DNA of 64,000 nt from Alcanivorax sp. DG881 (GTDB lineage: Bacteria > Pseudomonadota > Gammaproteobacteria > Pseudomonadales > Alcanivoracaceae). The stretch is from positions 774,183 through 838,182 of the forward strand of contig NZ_DS989915.1 of the NCBI RefSeq assembly GCF_000155615.1. Reading direction: 5' to 3'. Below, piece after piece: positions 36,782 through 47,395 of the stretch. Below the pieces are notes generated by a model that saw only the letters and a list, made by a program, of their open reading frames with translations, had not been told where the DNA came from and ran no database searches. Made by a program: the position numbers and the translations under genes. Each line of letters starts with the position of its first letter. Position 1 is the stretch's first letter.

Positions 36782-38194
36782 TTACCATTCGATGGTTCGG
36801 CTTGCATCCGGCACTGGCCGGTTCCGGCGATCGAACAACGCAAATCGGGCGCCCCTGTCATCGAAGGACACCACCGAAAATGCATTGTCGCTAAAGACCT
36901 CACCCGGCACGCTGACTTGCCCCAACGGGCGCCCCCAGCCGCTATAGAGCAGCCCCGGCACCCGAATCATCGGGCGATACCAGCGGAACGCAAACAAGGC
37001 GGTGGGCCAGAACAGCCCGGAACATGTCCAGCTATGTACCTTTTTGCCACCGTTCAAGGTCAAACTGGCATACAGGGAAGCATGCACATCACCGCTAAGC
37101 ACCACCAGTTTCTGGCTCGCACTTTTTGCCATCGCAGCCAGTAGTCGCTGGCGCTGATGGCGAAAGCCTTCCCAGGCATCTTTGCCACGAAACGGGCGCC
37201 GCTGTTCCGGAAACATCACCACGGAAGTCACCAGCACCTTGACGCGCTCGGGGTCACGGTCCAGCCATTCGACGAACGCCTGCTCCTGCACCTCGCTGAT
37301 CATCTTGCGTTGCCAGGGCCAGCGGCTAAGCACCCGCTCGGTACGCACATCCATTACAAAGAAATCCGCCGGACCACGGGAAAAGGTGTACCAGAACTTA
37401 TCCGGGTCACGGTCCAGATAGGTGCCAGCCTCATTCAATGGGGCCGCCGGGGAATGAGATGCCTGGTAAATCTGGTATGCCTTGATCGCTGCCGGATACT
37501 TGTTCGTCCATAACTCGGCGTCGGCCTTGGCCGGCCAGTTATTCTCAATTTCATGATCATCCAGGATCATGTAGCTGTTGGTTTCCCTTAACAATTTGGC
37601 CAGGTGCTTCTGGGAAAAACTGGCCCGATAGAGGGAATCGAAATCGTCACGGGTGGCCGCCGCGCCAATGCTGTACATGGAATCGGCATAGACCTGATCA
37701 CCACCAAACAGGACAAAATCCGGTTTGTGTTGCTCCGCCTGCACCGACATTTCCGCAAAAATCTTGTCGGCGCGATCATCCTGGATAATCCCATCCAGCC
37801 CGACAAACCGGTAACAACAGGAACCAAACAAGAAGGTTGTCTGATCAGCCGTGGGCTGGTCGGTGGAAAAACAGCCGCTCTCAATGGCGTGCCAGTCCAG
37901 TGGTGCACCATCCTCTTCGCTGCTCACCCAACCGGCCTGATACTGATAGCGGGTGCCAGGCTCAAGCCCGTTGATCACCACCACCCCGGAGCCATCGAAG
38001 TTGCCATTAAGGCGAAACTTACGGGGTTCAGACCAGCTGCCGCCCCCCTGTTTGCGCCAGCGAACCCGCCCCCACATAAGCTTGTTGCCCGCGCCCAGCT
38101 CCCCTTTCGGCAATGCCCCGAAAAGGCGCACATGGCTTTTCCCTGACTCACCGGTAATTGGCCCCACCGCAAAGCGGTTCACTATCCCTGTCAT
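36782..38194 (-). CDS. PhoD-like alkaline phosphatase/phosphodiesterase
   Basis: 470 residues. Motifs of the PhoD family in order: LFGSCCYRF, FVLFGGDQVYADS, MILDDHEIENNW, FFVMDVRTERV and LVVLSGDVHASLY with metal-binding His and Asp. The N-terminal 100 residues form a beta-sandwich-like domain. No signal peptide or Tat motif is evident, unlike classical PhoD, so it may be cytosolic. It should hydrolyse phosphate mono- or diesters with Fe/Ca. It is divergent from the 7TM-DISM kinase gene. Confidence 0.85.
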   Translation of the reverse strand: MTGIVNRFAVGPITGESGKSHVRLFGALPKGELGAGNKLMWGRVRWRKQGGGSWSEPRKFRLNGNFDGSGVVVINGLEPGTRYQYQAGWVSSEEDGAPLDWHAIESGCFSTDQPTADQTTFLFGSCCYRFVGLDGIIQDDRADKIFAEMSVQAEQHKPDFVLFGGDQVYADSMYSIGAAATRDDFDSLYRASFSQKHLAKLLRETNSYMILDDHEIENNWPAKADAELWTNKYPAAIKAYQIYQASHSPAAPLNEAGTYLDRDPDKFWYTFSRGPADFFVMDVRTERVLSRWPWQRKMISEVQEQAFVEWLDRDPERVKVLVTSVVMFPEQRRPFRGKDAWEGFRHQRQRLLAAMAKSASQKLVVLSGDVHASLYASLTLNGGKKVHSWTCSGLFWPTALFAFRWYRPMIRVPGLLYSGWGRPLGQVSVPGEVFSDNAFSVVSFDDRGARFALFDRRNRPVPDASRTIEW

Positions 38195-38289
38195 CTGTTA
38201 TTCTCCCCCTGCATTGAGCCCCCCGGCTCACGCTGCTAGCATCACTGATTAGAGGTGATGTCACCCCGTCTATTCAGGATAAAGACACT

Positions 38290-41073
38290 TTGTTCAAGGA
38301 CTCGAAAGCCGCTCTGCTTTTGTTCGTCGCTTTTTTCTCGATTTGCCTGTCTTCCCTGGCCTCAGCCAAAGGACCGGACACCCAAATCATCGGCGAACAG
38401 CAGGAACACATGCACCCCTATCAGGGCCTGTACACCTTCTGCACGCCTGCGGATCAGTCACCCGGCATTAATGCCATTCTTCAGCGCACCGACCTGCCCT
38501 GGCAACCATCCGGAGCCAGCACGCCGAATTTAGGCTTTACCACCGATCATTGCTGGTTCCGCTTCTCAGTTCGCAATCTTAATCGACTTCATCCTGACTG
38601 GCAGCTGCAAATCGACTACGCCATGCTCGGTGAAGTGGATGTCTACCAGATCGATGCCGGCGGCACGCTGGTCGCCCACTTTCAGGCAGGCATGGACCGG
38701 GATTTTTCCGTACGCCCAGGCACAGCCCCAACGCCCGCGTTCCCGCTGACCTTACCCACAGGCACCGACAACGACATTTTCCTCAAGGTCGCCTCTGCAC
38801 ACAGCATCCAGCTGCCACTGGAATTGCTGTCACAGGAAAGTTACAACGCCTCGACGCAAACACAAAGCGTGGTGCAGGGAATTTTCTTCGGCGGCATGCT
38901 GGTGATGATTCTCTATAACCTGTCGCTGTTCTTTTCCATTCGCGAAAAAGTCTATTTGTTGTATGTGTGCTGGTCCGCCGTGGTCACCCTGTTCATGGCG
39001 GTATTGCATGGCTATGCCCACCGTTATCTGTGGCCGCATTCCACCCTGATCAGCCAGTACATGATTCATTACCTGCTGCCCCTGATTGTGCTGCTTCCGC
39101 CACTCTTTACCTTGCACTTTCTGTCGCTACGGGAAAAAGCACCGCGCCTGGCCATGTGGCTGCAAATGCTGGTGGGCATTGGCACCGTACTCTTTCTCGC
39201 GGCGCCTTTTACCAGCCGCACTTTCCTGATTCCGATTTCCGTCAGTGCCATTTTGCTGATGGATTTCAGTATCTTCTTCGTCGGCCTGATTCGCACCCGC
39301 GCCGGCGACCCGGATGCGCGCATTTTCACCATTGCCTGGTCCTGCTTTATTGTCGGCGCAGCGGCCATGGCACTGAATAAATACGGCGTTGTTCCACGCA
39401 ATTCTCTGACCGAAAACTTGGTACAGATAGGCGTCTTTCTGGAAGTCGTGCTGCTTTCCCTGGCTCTCGCCCGGCGCATCAACCGCTTGAAGGAAGCCCA
39501 TTCCGATTCCGTGCGCGACCGGGCCATCGCGGAAATGGAAGCGTTCAAGGCCGGCGCCAGAAACCACGCCAAAAGCGAATTCCTCGCCACCATGAGCCAT
39601 GAAATTCGCACGCCCATGAACGGCATCATGGGCATGACCGACCTGCTGCGCCGCACCAGCATGACCCATCAACAAGCGCAATATGTAGGCACCATTTATC
39701 AGTCCACCCAGTCGTTACTGACCGTCATCAACGACATTCTCGATTACTCGAAGATCGAGTCCGGGAAACTGGAGCTGGATTACCAGCCTATTGCACTGGA
39801 AAACATCGTCGATGATTGCGTGCGGCTGTTTGCCCTGCGTTCCAGCGAAAAATCCCTGCCGCTGTATATTCATATCGACAGCCGGGTACCTGAACGCATC
39901 AAAACCGATCCGATTCGCCTCAAGCAAATCATTACCAACCTGCTCAGCAATGCCTTCAAATTCACCGACCGCGGTCACGTCGCCCTGCACGTGAACCTGA
40001 AGCAACCGGTGAATAACAAGGGCATGTGCGTGCTGATGATTGAAGTGGTCGACACCGGGATCGGCCTGGATGAAGGCCAGCAGTCGTCCTTGTTCCAGGC
40101 GTTCAGCGATCTGTCCGCCAAGGGCAAACACAACGGCGCCGGCCTTGGGCTGGTGATCTGCAAACGGTTGATCGAGCTGCTCGGCGGTGACATCGGCGTC
40201 TCCAGCTCTCTGGGCCGCGGGGCCACATTCTGGCTATCCCTGCCGGTGGAAGTGGAAAAAATTCAGAAACAACCGGTGCTGGCAAACCGGACCGCCGCGA
40301 TCATCTCCAGCACTGCTCCGCAATTGCTAAGCCTCTCGCAGATTCTCAGCCGTTGGGGCGCCAAGACGCTGGAATACCGTGACGTCATTACCGCGCTTGA
40401 TCCTGCCAGCCCCAGCCAAGCCGTGGACTATCTCATCGCGGAACTACCTGTGCTGGAAGATCCCCACTACGTAGAACGCCTGCGCGCTCACTTCGACAAC
40501 CCGGCACTGGTGCTGTTGCATCCCACCGGGCAGCCGCTCAGCGACACCCTGCCGGAAGACTTGCTACTGATAGAAACGCCCTTTTCCTGTCAGGCGCTGA
40601 AACGCAGCCTGCTCACCGGCCCCGACGAATCGCGTGCTCCCTCCACCGCGAAAGAGCCACTGATCCGGCTGGACCGCGCCAATATGCTCAAGGTGATCGT
40701 GGCGGAAGACAATGCCGTCAACCAGCTGGTGATCGACAGCATCCTCAAATCGTTAGGTATCCATGCCACGCTGGTCAGCGACGGAGCCCAGGCTGTAGAG
40801 CAGGTCCGCAACCACCCGGATTACTGGGATATCATTTTCATGGACTGTGAGATGCCGGTGATGGATGGCTACCAGGCCACCCGGGAAATTCGTGCCCTGG
40901 AAACCGCCCAGGAGACACCACCGCACTGCTGGATCATCGCCCTGTCGGCCCACGCTACCGGTGACTATGTGCAGAAAGCCCGTGACGCGGGTGTGGATGA
41001 CTACCTCAGCAAACCGGTCTCCCAACAACAGGTCCACGATGCACTCAGGCGTGGCCAGGGAACCTCTGGATAA
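38290..41073 (+). CDS. Hybrid sensor histidine kinase with 7TMR-DISM sensor
   Basis: 927 residues, TTG start with AGGA nine bases upstream. Signal peptide (1-25); periplasmic 7TMR-DISMED2 domain (about 30-185); seven transmembrane helices (about 190-400); HisKA with His437 in [10 protein letters not shown]; HATPase with [10 protein letters not shown]; a degenerate receiver-like stretch; then a receiver with Asp852 in [11 protein letters not shown] and Lys in YLSKPVS. It senses an extracytoplasmic ligand, possibly carbohydrate-like (family knowledge), and passes phosphate to an unknown partner. Its last codons and stop come from the MITE inserted at 41058. Confidence 0.92.
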   Translation: MFKDSKAALLLFVAFFSICLSSLASAKGPDTQIIGEQQEHMHPYQGLYTFCTPADQSPGINAILQRTDLPWQPSGASTPNLGFTTDHCWFRFSVRNLNRLHPDWQLQIDYAMLGEVDVYQIDAGGTLVAHFQAGMDRDFSVRPGTAPTPAFPLTLPTGTDNDIFLKVASAHSIQLPLELLSQESYNASTQTQSVVQGIFFGGMLVMILYNLSLFFSIREKVYLLYVCWSAVVTLFMAVLHGYAHRYLWPHSTLISQYMIHYLLPLIVLLPPLFTLHFLSLREKAPRLAMWLQMLVGIGTVLFLAAPFTSRTFLIPISVSAILLMDFSIFFVGLIRTRAGDPDARIFTIAWSCFIVGAAAMALNKYGVVPRNSLTENLVQIGVFLEVVLLSLALARRINRLKEAHSDSVRDRAIAEMEAFKAGARNHAKSEFLATMSHEIRTPMNGIMGMTDLLRRTSMTHQQAQYVGTIYQSTQSLLTVINDILDYSKIESGKLELDYQPIALENIVDDCVRLFALRSSEKSLPLYIHIDSRVPERIKTDPIRLKQIITNLLSNAFKFTDRGHVALHVNLKQPVNNKGMCVLMIEVVDTGIGLDEGQQSSLFQAFSDLSAKGKHNGAGLGLVICKRLIELLGGDIGVSSSLGRGATFWLSLPVEVEKIQKQPVLANRTAAIISSTAPQLLSLSQILSRWGAKTLEYRDVITALDPASPSQAVDYLIAELPVLEDPHYVERLRAHFDNPALVLLHPTGQPLSDTLPEDLLLIETPFSCQALKRSLLTGPDESRAPSTAKEPLIRLDRANMLKVIVAEDNAVNQLVIDSILKSLGIHATLVSDGAQAVEQVRNHPDYWDIIFMDCEMPVMDGYQATREIRALETAQETPPHCWIIALSAHATGDYVQKARDAGVDDYLSKPVSQQQVHDALRRGQGTSG

Positions 41074-41322
41074 CTCCTTACGTGCTCAGTCTTTCAGGCT
41101 GGCTCGCAATCTAGGCGCGTTTTTGAAGGTGTATGTCCATCCATCGAAAAAGCGCAACAACGAGTGCGGGGCAGCCTGGAAGACCCGAAGGGCGCGGCCT
41201 GGAGCGCACATCTGCTGCGCCCTGTCTCTAGGAAAGGGAGCCACCCTTACCGTCGAGACAAGACACAACAGCTGTACGCTCCAGGTCACGCTGAGCATGC
41301 AAGGAGTTATCCAGAGGTTCCC
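41058..41322 (-). mobile_element. 265-bp MITE-like element, copy 2
   Basis: Begins GGGAACCTCTGGATAACTCC and ends with its complement; same length as copy 1 at 18633 and reversed relative to it. The two align without gaps. A CCAG on each side (41055-41058 and 41322-41325) may be a 4-bp target duplication if the true ends are one base shorter. It separates two convergent hybrid kinases and provides the stop of the first. Confidence 0.8.
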
Positions 41323-41338
41323 CAGGTTTCCAGAAACA

Positions 41339-43438
41339 TTAGCGGCTAACGGAAACCTCTGACGGGTTAAGGAGCTGCGCGCACACCGCCAGCAACTCCC
41401 TGACCCGCACCGGTTTACCCAAAAAGGCATTGCAACCGGCTTCCAGGCAGCGCTGGCGATCCACCGCCAGCACGTTGGCCGTCAGAGCCAGCAGAGGCCC
41501 ATCAAACCCCCGATCGCGCAGGGCCTGCGCAGTCTCATAGCCATCCATCACCGGCATCTGCATATCCAGTACCACCAGGTCGTAAGCGCCGTCTGCGCCA
41601 TGAAAGACCGCACAGGCTTCTCGCCCGTGCTCTGCTTCGGTTACCCGCATGCCCACCTGCTCCAGCACCTTGCGCACAAACAGACGGTTCACTTCGTTGT
41701 CCTCCACCAGCAACGCCCGCACCCCCTCCAGCGCAGCCAGCGCTTCCCGGGACGCAGGCAGGGCATCCGGCCTGTCGCCAGCGGTTTGTGAAACCGTGTC
41801 ACAGGCACGCACCAGCGGAATATCCAGCACAAAGCAGCTACCCTGGTTCAGGGTGCTGAAGACCTGGATGTCACCGTCCTGGGCACGGGCCAATTGTCGC
41901 GCGATGCTCAACCCCAGACCGGTACCGGTATAGCGACGAGTATGCGATGCATCCGCCTGGGAGAAGGGCAGGAAGATGCGGCTCAGCTCGCCTTCACTGA
42001 TGCCAATCCCGGTGTCTTCCACTGACACATTCAGACGCGACGCCTCTTCATCCCAGTTAACCCCCACATGCACCCGCCCGCGCTCGGTAAACTTCACCGC
42101 ATTACCAATCAGGTTGACCAGTATCTGGCGCAGGCGGAACGCATCCCCACTGACCGTTGGCGGCAAGTCCGTCAGGTAATGGATACGCAGGTCGATGTCC
42201 TTCTCGGTGGCCCGCAACTGCAAGCTGTCGATGACTTCATCAAGCAGCACCCGGGCAGAAAACAGCCGTTGTTCCGGGTGCAATTGGCCAGCCTCGATCC
42301 GTGACAGATCCAGCACATCATTAATCAGCGCCAGTAGCGCATCGCCATTGTGCTGGATGATGGTCAGGTAGCGCCGCTTGTCTGTGGCATTCAGCGAGCC
42401 ATCGCGCAACAGCTCGGTGTAACCGAGAATGGCCGTCATTGGCGTGCGGATTTCATGGCTGATATTGGCCAGAAACTGGCTTTTGGTCTGGCTCGCGTCC
42501 TCTGCCTGCATCCTGGCTTGCGCGAGCTGGGTCTGGGCATGGTGAATACTGTCCACCATGGCATTGAAGTCTTCCGCCAGGGCACCGATCTCATCGCGGC
42601 CCAGCACCGGTACACGCTGGTCCAGCGCCCCACCACGGGCAATCGATCGCACGGCGTTATGCACCAGCCGCAAACGCCCAAACAGCATGGGCTGAATACG
42701 GCAATTGATGACGAACACGGTTATCGAGGTCAGCACCACCATAATCAGCGCCACCAACAAAACCGCATAGAGCATACTCTGGTAACCGTCATGGGGGATC
42801 TCGACAATCACCGCCAACGGCGTGCCCCCGAGGAAATCCGGAATGGGAAAACGCCCCTGTAACTGCCCGCCTTCCACCTCACCCAGACCCCGCATTAACT
42901 GGCCGTCACTCTGGGCTTCCTGCACGTACAAGGCATGCCCTACCCGCTCGGACAGGTAACTCAACCAGCCGCTATCCAGCCACACCCCCAGCAGATAGGC
43001 CTGACAGCCATTTTCCACCGCGGTACTGAACAGCAAAGGCCTGCCTTCTACCTTCACCACCCCCCAAATCGGCATGCAGCCCTGTTCAGTGAAACGCTGC
43101 GCCAAGGTCTCGAACACCGGCGAATTCACTCCCGGCTCCCCGTTATCCCAACGAATGGCATCGTTATCCAGCGCCATCATCAGGTCCAGGTGGCCAACGC
43201 CCCCCTGATTCAGCGGCGCCTGCTCGGGCTGCTGGCTCCAGTCCTGCGCCCGTACCCGCAACACCGACAACTGGTCCAGGAAAGCGGCTTCCACCTTGCC
43301 CAGCTCACGTTCCGCATTGCGCTCCGCAAGGGTATCCACCAACGACAGGTTTACCCAGTACAGGGCCACCGTTGCCAGCGCCACACAAATAGCGGCAGAG
43401 ACCACCAGTAACCAGCGAATACGAACTCTCAGCGACAT
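41339..43438 (-). CDS. Hybrid sensor histidine kinase with periplasmic CHASE-like domain
   Basis: 699 residues from the ATG at 43438 (MSLRVRIRW) with GAGGGGG upstream. TM1 (about 10-30), a CHASE4-like periplasmic domain (35-225), TM2 (about 228-248), HAMP (to 300), HisKA with His328 in [10 protein letters not shown], HATPase with GTGLGLSIARQ, and a C-terminal receiver with VVLDMQMPVMDG and the Lys of FLGKPVRV. The phosphate acceptor downstream is not encoded nearby. It converges on the DISM kinase with the MITE in between; both lack an obvious response-regulator neighbour. Confidence 0.92.
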   Translation of the reverse strand: MSLRVRIRWLLVVSAAICVALATVALYWVNLSLVDTLAERNAERELGKVEAAFLDQLSVLRVRAQDWSQQPEQAPLNQGGVGHLDLMMALDNDAIRWDNGEPGVNSPVFETLAQRFTEQGCMPIWGVVKVEGRPLLFSTAVENGCQAYLLGVWLDSGWLSYLSERVGHALYVQEAQSDGQLMRGLGEVEGGQLQGRFPIPDFLGGTPLAVIVEIPHDGYQSMLYAVLLVALIMVVLTSITVFVINCRIQPMLFGRLRLVHNAVRSIARGGALDQRVPVLGRDEIGALAEDFNAMVDSIHHAQTQLAQARMQAEDASQTKSQFLANISHEIRTPMTAILGYTELLRDGSLNATDKRRYLTIIQHNGDALLALINDVLDLSRIEAGQLHPEQRLFSARVLLDEVIDSLQLRATEKDIDLRIHYLTDLPPTVSGDAFRLRQILVNLIGNAVKFTERGRVHVGVNWDEEASRLNVSVEDTGIGISEGELSRIFLPFSQADASHTRRYTGTGLGLSIARQLARAQDGDIQVFSTLNQGSCFVLDIPLVRACDTVSQTAGDRPDALPASREALAALEGVRALLVEDNEVNRLFVRKVLEQVGMRVTEAEHGREACAVFHGADGAYDLVVLDMQMPVMDGYETAQALRDRGFDGPLLALTANVLAVDRQRCLEAGCNAFLGKPVRVRELLAVCAQLLNPSEVSVSR

Positions 43439-43642
43439 TGCCCACCCCCTCACAACTAACCGCAAACCCTAGCACATCGCCGCACCGCCACAACGCCCGT
43501 TCACTCCAGCGGTGCCGTTCCTGGTATGGCCGTCAGCACGCGTACAAAACCGGCACCGCAGACAGCGAAGAACACAGGATGAAAAACCCCGGCAGCCCCC
43601 GTATCATAGGCCACCCATTTTTTGGAAATCGATACCGTTCCC

Positions 43643-45676
43643 ATGAGTGACACTCCCCGCAAGATACTGGTCACCAGTGCCCTTCCCTACGCCAATGGCC
43701 CCATTCATCTCGGCCATTTGCTGGAATACATCCAGACCGACATCTGGGTTCGCTTCCAGAAGCTCCGTGGCCAGCAGTGCACCTATGTCTGCGCTGACGA
43801 TGCCCACGGCACCGCCATCATGCTCAAGGCCGAGGAAAACGGCGTCACCCCGGAGCAACAGATTGCCCAGGTGAAAGCGGACCACGAGCGGGACTTTGCC
43901 GACTTCCAGGTGAATTTCGACAACTACTACAGCACTCACAGCGCCGAGAACCGGGCGCTGTCAGAAATGGTTTTCCAGCGCAACAAGGATGCCGGTTACA
44001 TCCTGGAAAAGACCATTACCCAGTTGTACGACCCACAGAAAGGCATGTTCCTGGCCGATCGCTTCGTCAAGGGCACCTGCCCCAAGTGCAAGAGCGAAGA
44101 CCAGTACGGCGACAACTGCGAAGTCTGTGGCGCCACCTATACCCCGGCAGAGTTGATCGATCCCTATTCCTCGGTCAGCGGCGCCACCCCGGTGGAAAAG
44201 GAAACCACCCAGCTCTTCTTCGACCTGCCCAAGTTCGAGCCTCTGCTGCGCGAATGGACCCGCTCCGGCGCCCTGCAGGAGCAGGTAGCCAACAAACTGC
44301 AGGAATGGATCGAAGACCTGCAGCCCTGGGATATCTCCCGTGAAGCCCCCTACTTCGGCTTTGAGATCCCCGGCTACCCGGGCAAATATTTCTACGTGTG
44401 GCTGGATGCCCCCATCGGCTACATGGCCAGCTTCCAGAACTATTGTGATCGCGAAGGCCTGAGCTTCGACGATTACTGGGGCAAGGACTCCACCGCCGAG
44501 CTGTACCATTTCATCGGCAAGGACATCATCAACTTCCATGGCCTGTTCTGGCCCGCCATGCTGGACGGCGCCGGGTTGCGCAAACCCACCGCCATCTACA
44601 GCCACGGCTTTGTCACCGTGAACGGCGCCAAAATGTCCAAGTCCCGCGGCACCTTCATCAAGGCCCGCACCTATCTGGACCACCTGAGCCCGGAGTACCT
44701 GCGCTACTACTTCGCCGCCAAACTCTCCAGCCGGGTGGATGATTTCGACCTGAATCTGGAAGACTTCGCCCAGCGAGTGAACTCCGACCTGGTCGGCAAG
44801 TTGGTCAACATCGCCAGCCGCACCGGCAACTTCGTGAAGAAGTTCGGCGGCACGCTCAGTACCGACCTGGACAACATGATGCTGGTGCGCGAAGTCCAGG
44901 AAGCGGGCCCACGCATTGCCGATTTCTACGAGAAACGCGAATTCGGCAAGGCCATGCGTGAAATCATGGCACTGGCCGATCACGCCAACGGCTACATCGC
45001 CGACAAGGCACCCTGGAGTCTGGCCAAGGAAGAAGGCAAGGAGCAGGAAGTGCTGGCCATCTGCAGCACCGCCATCAACGTGTTCCGCTTGCTGGTGATC
45101 TACCTGAAACCGGTGTTGCCGGCGTTGGCCGAGCGTGCCGAAGCTTTCATGCAGGTGGAACCGCTTACCTGGGCAGACGCGGACCAGTTGCTGCTGGGCC
45201 ATGAAATCGCCAAGTTCAAACCTCTGCTCAACCGTATCGACATGGCGCAGGTCGAAGCCATGCTGGCGGATTCCAAGGACAGCACACCCGCACCGGTTGC
45301 CGACAAGCCCAAGAAAGCAGACGCGAAAAAAGCGGACGCAGACGACGACACCATCAGCATTGATGATTTTCTCAAGGTAAAACTGCGCGTGGCCCGTGTG
45401 GCCAAGGCCGCTCACGTGGAAGGCGCCGACAAGCTGCTGCAGCTGACACTGGACGTGGGCGAGCTGGGCGAGCGCAACGTCTTCGCCGGCATCAAGTCGC
45501 GTTACGCACCGGAAGAGCTGGAAGGCAAACTGGTGGTACTGGTAGCCAACCTGGCACCGCGCAAGATGAAGTTCGGCGTCTCCGAAGGCATGGTACTGGC
45601 CGCCGGCCCCGGCGGGGATGACATTCACATCCTCAGCCCGGACAGCGGCGCCAAACCGGGCATGGAAGTGTGTTAA
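43643..45676 (+). CDS. metG: Methionyl-tRNA synthetase
   Basis: 677 residues from the ATG at 43643 ([19 protein letters not shown]). HLGHLLEY is the HIGH motif, the zinc knuckle is CPKC...[12 protein letters not shown] is the KMSKS loop, and the C-terminal 110 residues form the OB-fold tRNA-binding/dimer domain ([14 protein letters not shown]). It charges tRNA-Met. An in-frame TTG seven codons upstream has no ribosome site. In Pseudomonas it lies beside apbC; here 39 kb separates them. Confidence 0.97.
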   Translation: MSDTPRKILVTSALPYANGPIHLGHLLEYIQTDIWVRFQKLRGQQCTYVCADDAHGTAIMLKAEENGVTPEQQIAQVKADHERDFADFQVNFDNYYSTHSAENRALSEMVFQRNKDAGYILEKTITQLYDPQKGMFLADRFVKGTCPKCKSEDQYGDNCEVCGATYTPAELIDPYSSVSGATPVEKETTQLFFDLPKFEPLLREWTRSGALQEQVANKLQEWIEDLQPWDISREAPYFGFEIPGYPGKYFYVWLDAPIGYMASFQNYCDREGLSFDDYWGKDSTAELYHFIGKDIINFHGLFWPAMLDGAGLRKPTAIYSHGFVTVNGAKMSKSRGTFIKARTYLDHLSPEYLRYYFAAKLSSRVDDFDLNLEDFAQRVNSDLVGKLVNIASRTGNFVKKFGGTLSTDLDNMMLVREVQEAGPRIADFYEKREFGKAMREIMALADHANGYIADKAPWSLAKEEGKEQEVLAICSTAINVFRLLVIYLKPVLPALAERAEAFMQVEPLTWADADQLLLGHEIAKFKPLLNRIDMAQVEAMLADSKDSTPAPVADKPKKADAKKADADDDTISIDDFLKVKLRVARVAKAAHVEGADKLLQLTLDVGELGERNVFAGIKSRYAPEELEGKLVVLVANLAPRKMKFGVSEGMVLAAGPGGDDIHILSPDSGAKPGMEVC

Positions 45677-45696
45677 ACGGACGTGCGCTAATTAGC

Positions 45697-45734
45697 GACA
45701 TAAAAAAACCGGCCAACGCCGGTTTTTTTATGTC
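45697..45734 (+). terminator. Rho-independent terminator of metG
   Basis: Stem AAAAAAACCGGC/GCCGGTTTTTTT, extended by GACAT/ATGTC, 21 bases after the metG stop. Its outer arms are identical to those of the tRNA-Gly terminator at 10032. Confidence 0.9.
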
Positions 45735-45760
45735 TGTCTGAAATCAAACCACAGCAGGAA

Positions 45761-45855
45761 TGTCGGGTTACGGCCTTCGGCCTAACACGACCTACGAGTC
45801 GTATGTGGGGAATACTGTAAGTAGGTCGAATTAGCCTGAAAGGCGTAATCCGACA
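45761..45855. repeat. Palindromic repeat (TGTCGGGTTACG...CGTAATCCGACA type), copy 1
   Basis: Two inner hairpins: GTTACGGCCTTCGGCCTAAC and GTAGGTCGAATTAGCC...GGCGTAATCCGACA; the outer ends TGTCGG/CCGACA pair. Related copies at 49721 and 50303. This form is widespread between genes in gammaproteobacteria. Confidence 0.75.
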
Positions 45856-45869
45856 TCCTGCACTTAGCA

Positions 45870-46562
45870 TCAATTCAACGTCGCCAAGTGCTCCCGCAGC
45901 GCCGCCTCATCTTCAATAGTAATGCGCCCATAGCCCAGCGTGATCAGCCCCTGTGCCTCAAACGCCTTGAGCGTCCGGTGCACGCCCTGGCGGGTCATCC
46001 CCATCATGTTGGCAATATGTTCACGGGTCAGGCGCACCGTCACCGGTCCACTTTCCGGCTTGCCACCCCGCTGCATTTGCGACAGGAACAGCAAGCGCTG
46101 CCCGATCCTCGCCTGAGTCCCCCGCAGCGCGTCTTCTTCAATCATGGAGATGGCGGACCACAGCCGCTGGCTGATCAGATCCAGCACCACCGGGTAGCTC
46201 TGCGGGTAACGTTGCAGCAAGTCGCGGAAAAAAGGGCCCGGCACTTCCACCAACACCGCCGCCTCATGGGCCGTGGCGCCATAGACCCGCCCGGTACCGG
46301 GGGAAAACACCGCATCGCCAAACCAGGTACCGCTGTCAAAAATGATCAGCACGGCTTCCTGACCCTGGGCATTCACCGAACTGATCCGCACCAGGCCCTC
46401 GGCAATCACACACAGGTTGGACTGGGGTTCGCCCTTCTCATAAATCGGCTGGTTGGCCTGAAACGAACGCACCCGGGCGTGCCGCGCCGCTTCATGCAGG
46501 GCAGCATCGGGAAATCCGGCCAGTAAGGGGCAGTGCCGCAGCACCGTATAGGCATCCGTCAT
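45870..46562 (-). CDS. Crp/Fnr family transcriptional regulator
   Basis: 230 residues. An N-terminal cyclic-nucleotide-binding-like beta-roll (residues 15-130) with GEPQSNLCVIAEGLVRI and a long helix precede a C-terminal winged HTH (LTREHIANMMGMTRQGVHRTLKAFEAQGLI). The Cys residues do not form the Fnr [4Fe-4S] pattern and the cAMP phosphate-binding cassette is not well conserved, so the signal is unclear. It is divergent from the aldolase-HD-DUF2236 genes and probably controls them; a GGGTC-CCT-GACCC palindrome lies in the shared gap. Confidence 0.87.
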   Translation of the reverse strand: MTDAYTVLRHCPLLAGFPDAALHEAARHARVRSFQANQPIYEKGEPQSNLCVIAEGLVRISSVNAQGQEAVLIIFDSGTWFGDAVFSPGTGRVYGATAHEAAVLVEVPGPFFRDLLQRYPQSYPVVLDLISQRLWSAISMIEEDALRGTQARIGQRLLFLSQMQRGGKPESGPVTVRLTREHIANMMGMTRQGVHRTLKAFEAQGLITLGYGRITIEDEAALREHLATLN

Positions 46563-46646
46563 GGAGCAATTGTAAACCAGTTGACAGTTTTCTCCCTAAC
46601 CCCGGGCCTACACTCAAGGGATTGGAAAATCGATTACCTTAAATAA

Positions 46647-46659
46647 GGGTCCCTGACCC
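46647..46659. promoter_or_regulatory. Palindrome in the Crp/Fnr-aldolase divergent region
   Basis: GGGTC-CCT-GACCC flanked on both sides by AAATAAG (46641 and 46660). Located 32 bases before the aldolase start codon. Candidate operator for the adjacent regulator, though not a standard CRP or FNR site. Confidence 0.35.
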
Positions 46660-46690
46660 AAATAAGACCCACATAACGGGAGAGCGCTAC

Positions 46691-47395
46691 ATGAACAGCC
46701 AGGTCACCATTAACCCAGCCACCGTCCCCTCCAAGAAAGGCAGCGTCAGCGCCGAAGAATGGCAGCTGCGCGTGGATCTCGCCGCCGCCTACCGGCTCAT
46801 CGCCCTGCACGGCTGGGATGATCTTATCTTTACCCACCTGTCCGCCCGCATCCCCGGCGACGAGCATCATTTCCTGATCAACCCCTACGGCATGATGTTC
46901 GACGAGATCACCGCCTCTAGCCTGGTGCGCGTGGATCAGGAAGGTAACAAGCTCGACGACAGCGATTACGACATCAACCCGGCCGGGTTCACCATCCACA
47001 GCGCCATCCACGCCGTGCGCGACGATGCCGCCTGTGTCATGCACACCCACACCACCGCCGGCGTCGCCGTCTCCGCCCAGCAGGAAGGTTTGCTGGCCCT
47101 GTCGCAACAGAGCCTGTTCCCGCTGGCCAGCCTGGCCTATCACGACTACGAAGGCGTGGCCCTGCGCGACGATGAAAAAGCGCGCCTGCAAGCCGACCTG
47201 GGCGACGCCAACTTCATGATCCTGCGTAACCATGGTCTGCTCACCGTGGGCAGCACCATCGCTGATACCTTCCTGGGCATGTACATCCTGCAACGGGCCT
47301 GCGAAATCCAGCTGCAAGCCCTGTCCGGCAACCGCCCACTGACCCCGATCCCCGCTGGTATCGTCGACACCATCAAGCAGCAGCAGCACAGGTGA
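46691..47395 (+). CDS. Class II aldolase/adducin family protein, frameshifted near the 3' end
   Basis: 234 residues as read. Metal-site motifs of the class II aldolase fold are present: DLIFTHLSARIPG, CVMHTHTTAG and RNHGLLTVG. The frame stops at 47395, but the family ending QVTKGMGGNLAWPGLLRKLD is found in another frame from 47382 to 47475. One missing base in the CAG-rich stretch at 47380-47390 would explain it. Either a recent mutation or a sequencing error. The fold binds zinc and cleaves or isomerises sugar phosphates or related compounds; the substrate here is unknown. First gene of a group with the HD protein. Confidence 0.85.
   Translation: MNSQVTINPATVPSKKGSVSAEEWQLRVDLAAAYRLIALHGWDDLIFTHLSARIPGDEHHFLINPYGMMFDEITASSLVRVDQEGNKLDDSDYDINPAGFTIHSAIHAVRDDAACVMHTHTTAGVAVSAQQEGLLALSQQSLFPLASLAYHDYEGVALRDDEKARLQADLGDANFMILRNHGLLTVGSTIADTFLGMYILQRACEIQLQALSGNRPLTPIPAGIVDTIKQQQHR

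Noticed and set aside
43961..45628. 555-residue open frame antisense to metG
   Set aside because: A by-product of GC-rich codon use opposite a certain gene; no ribosome site or homology.
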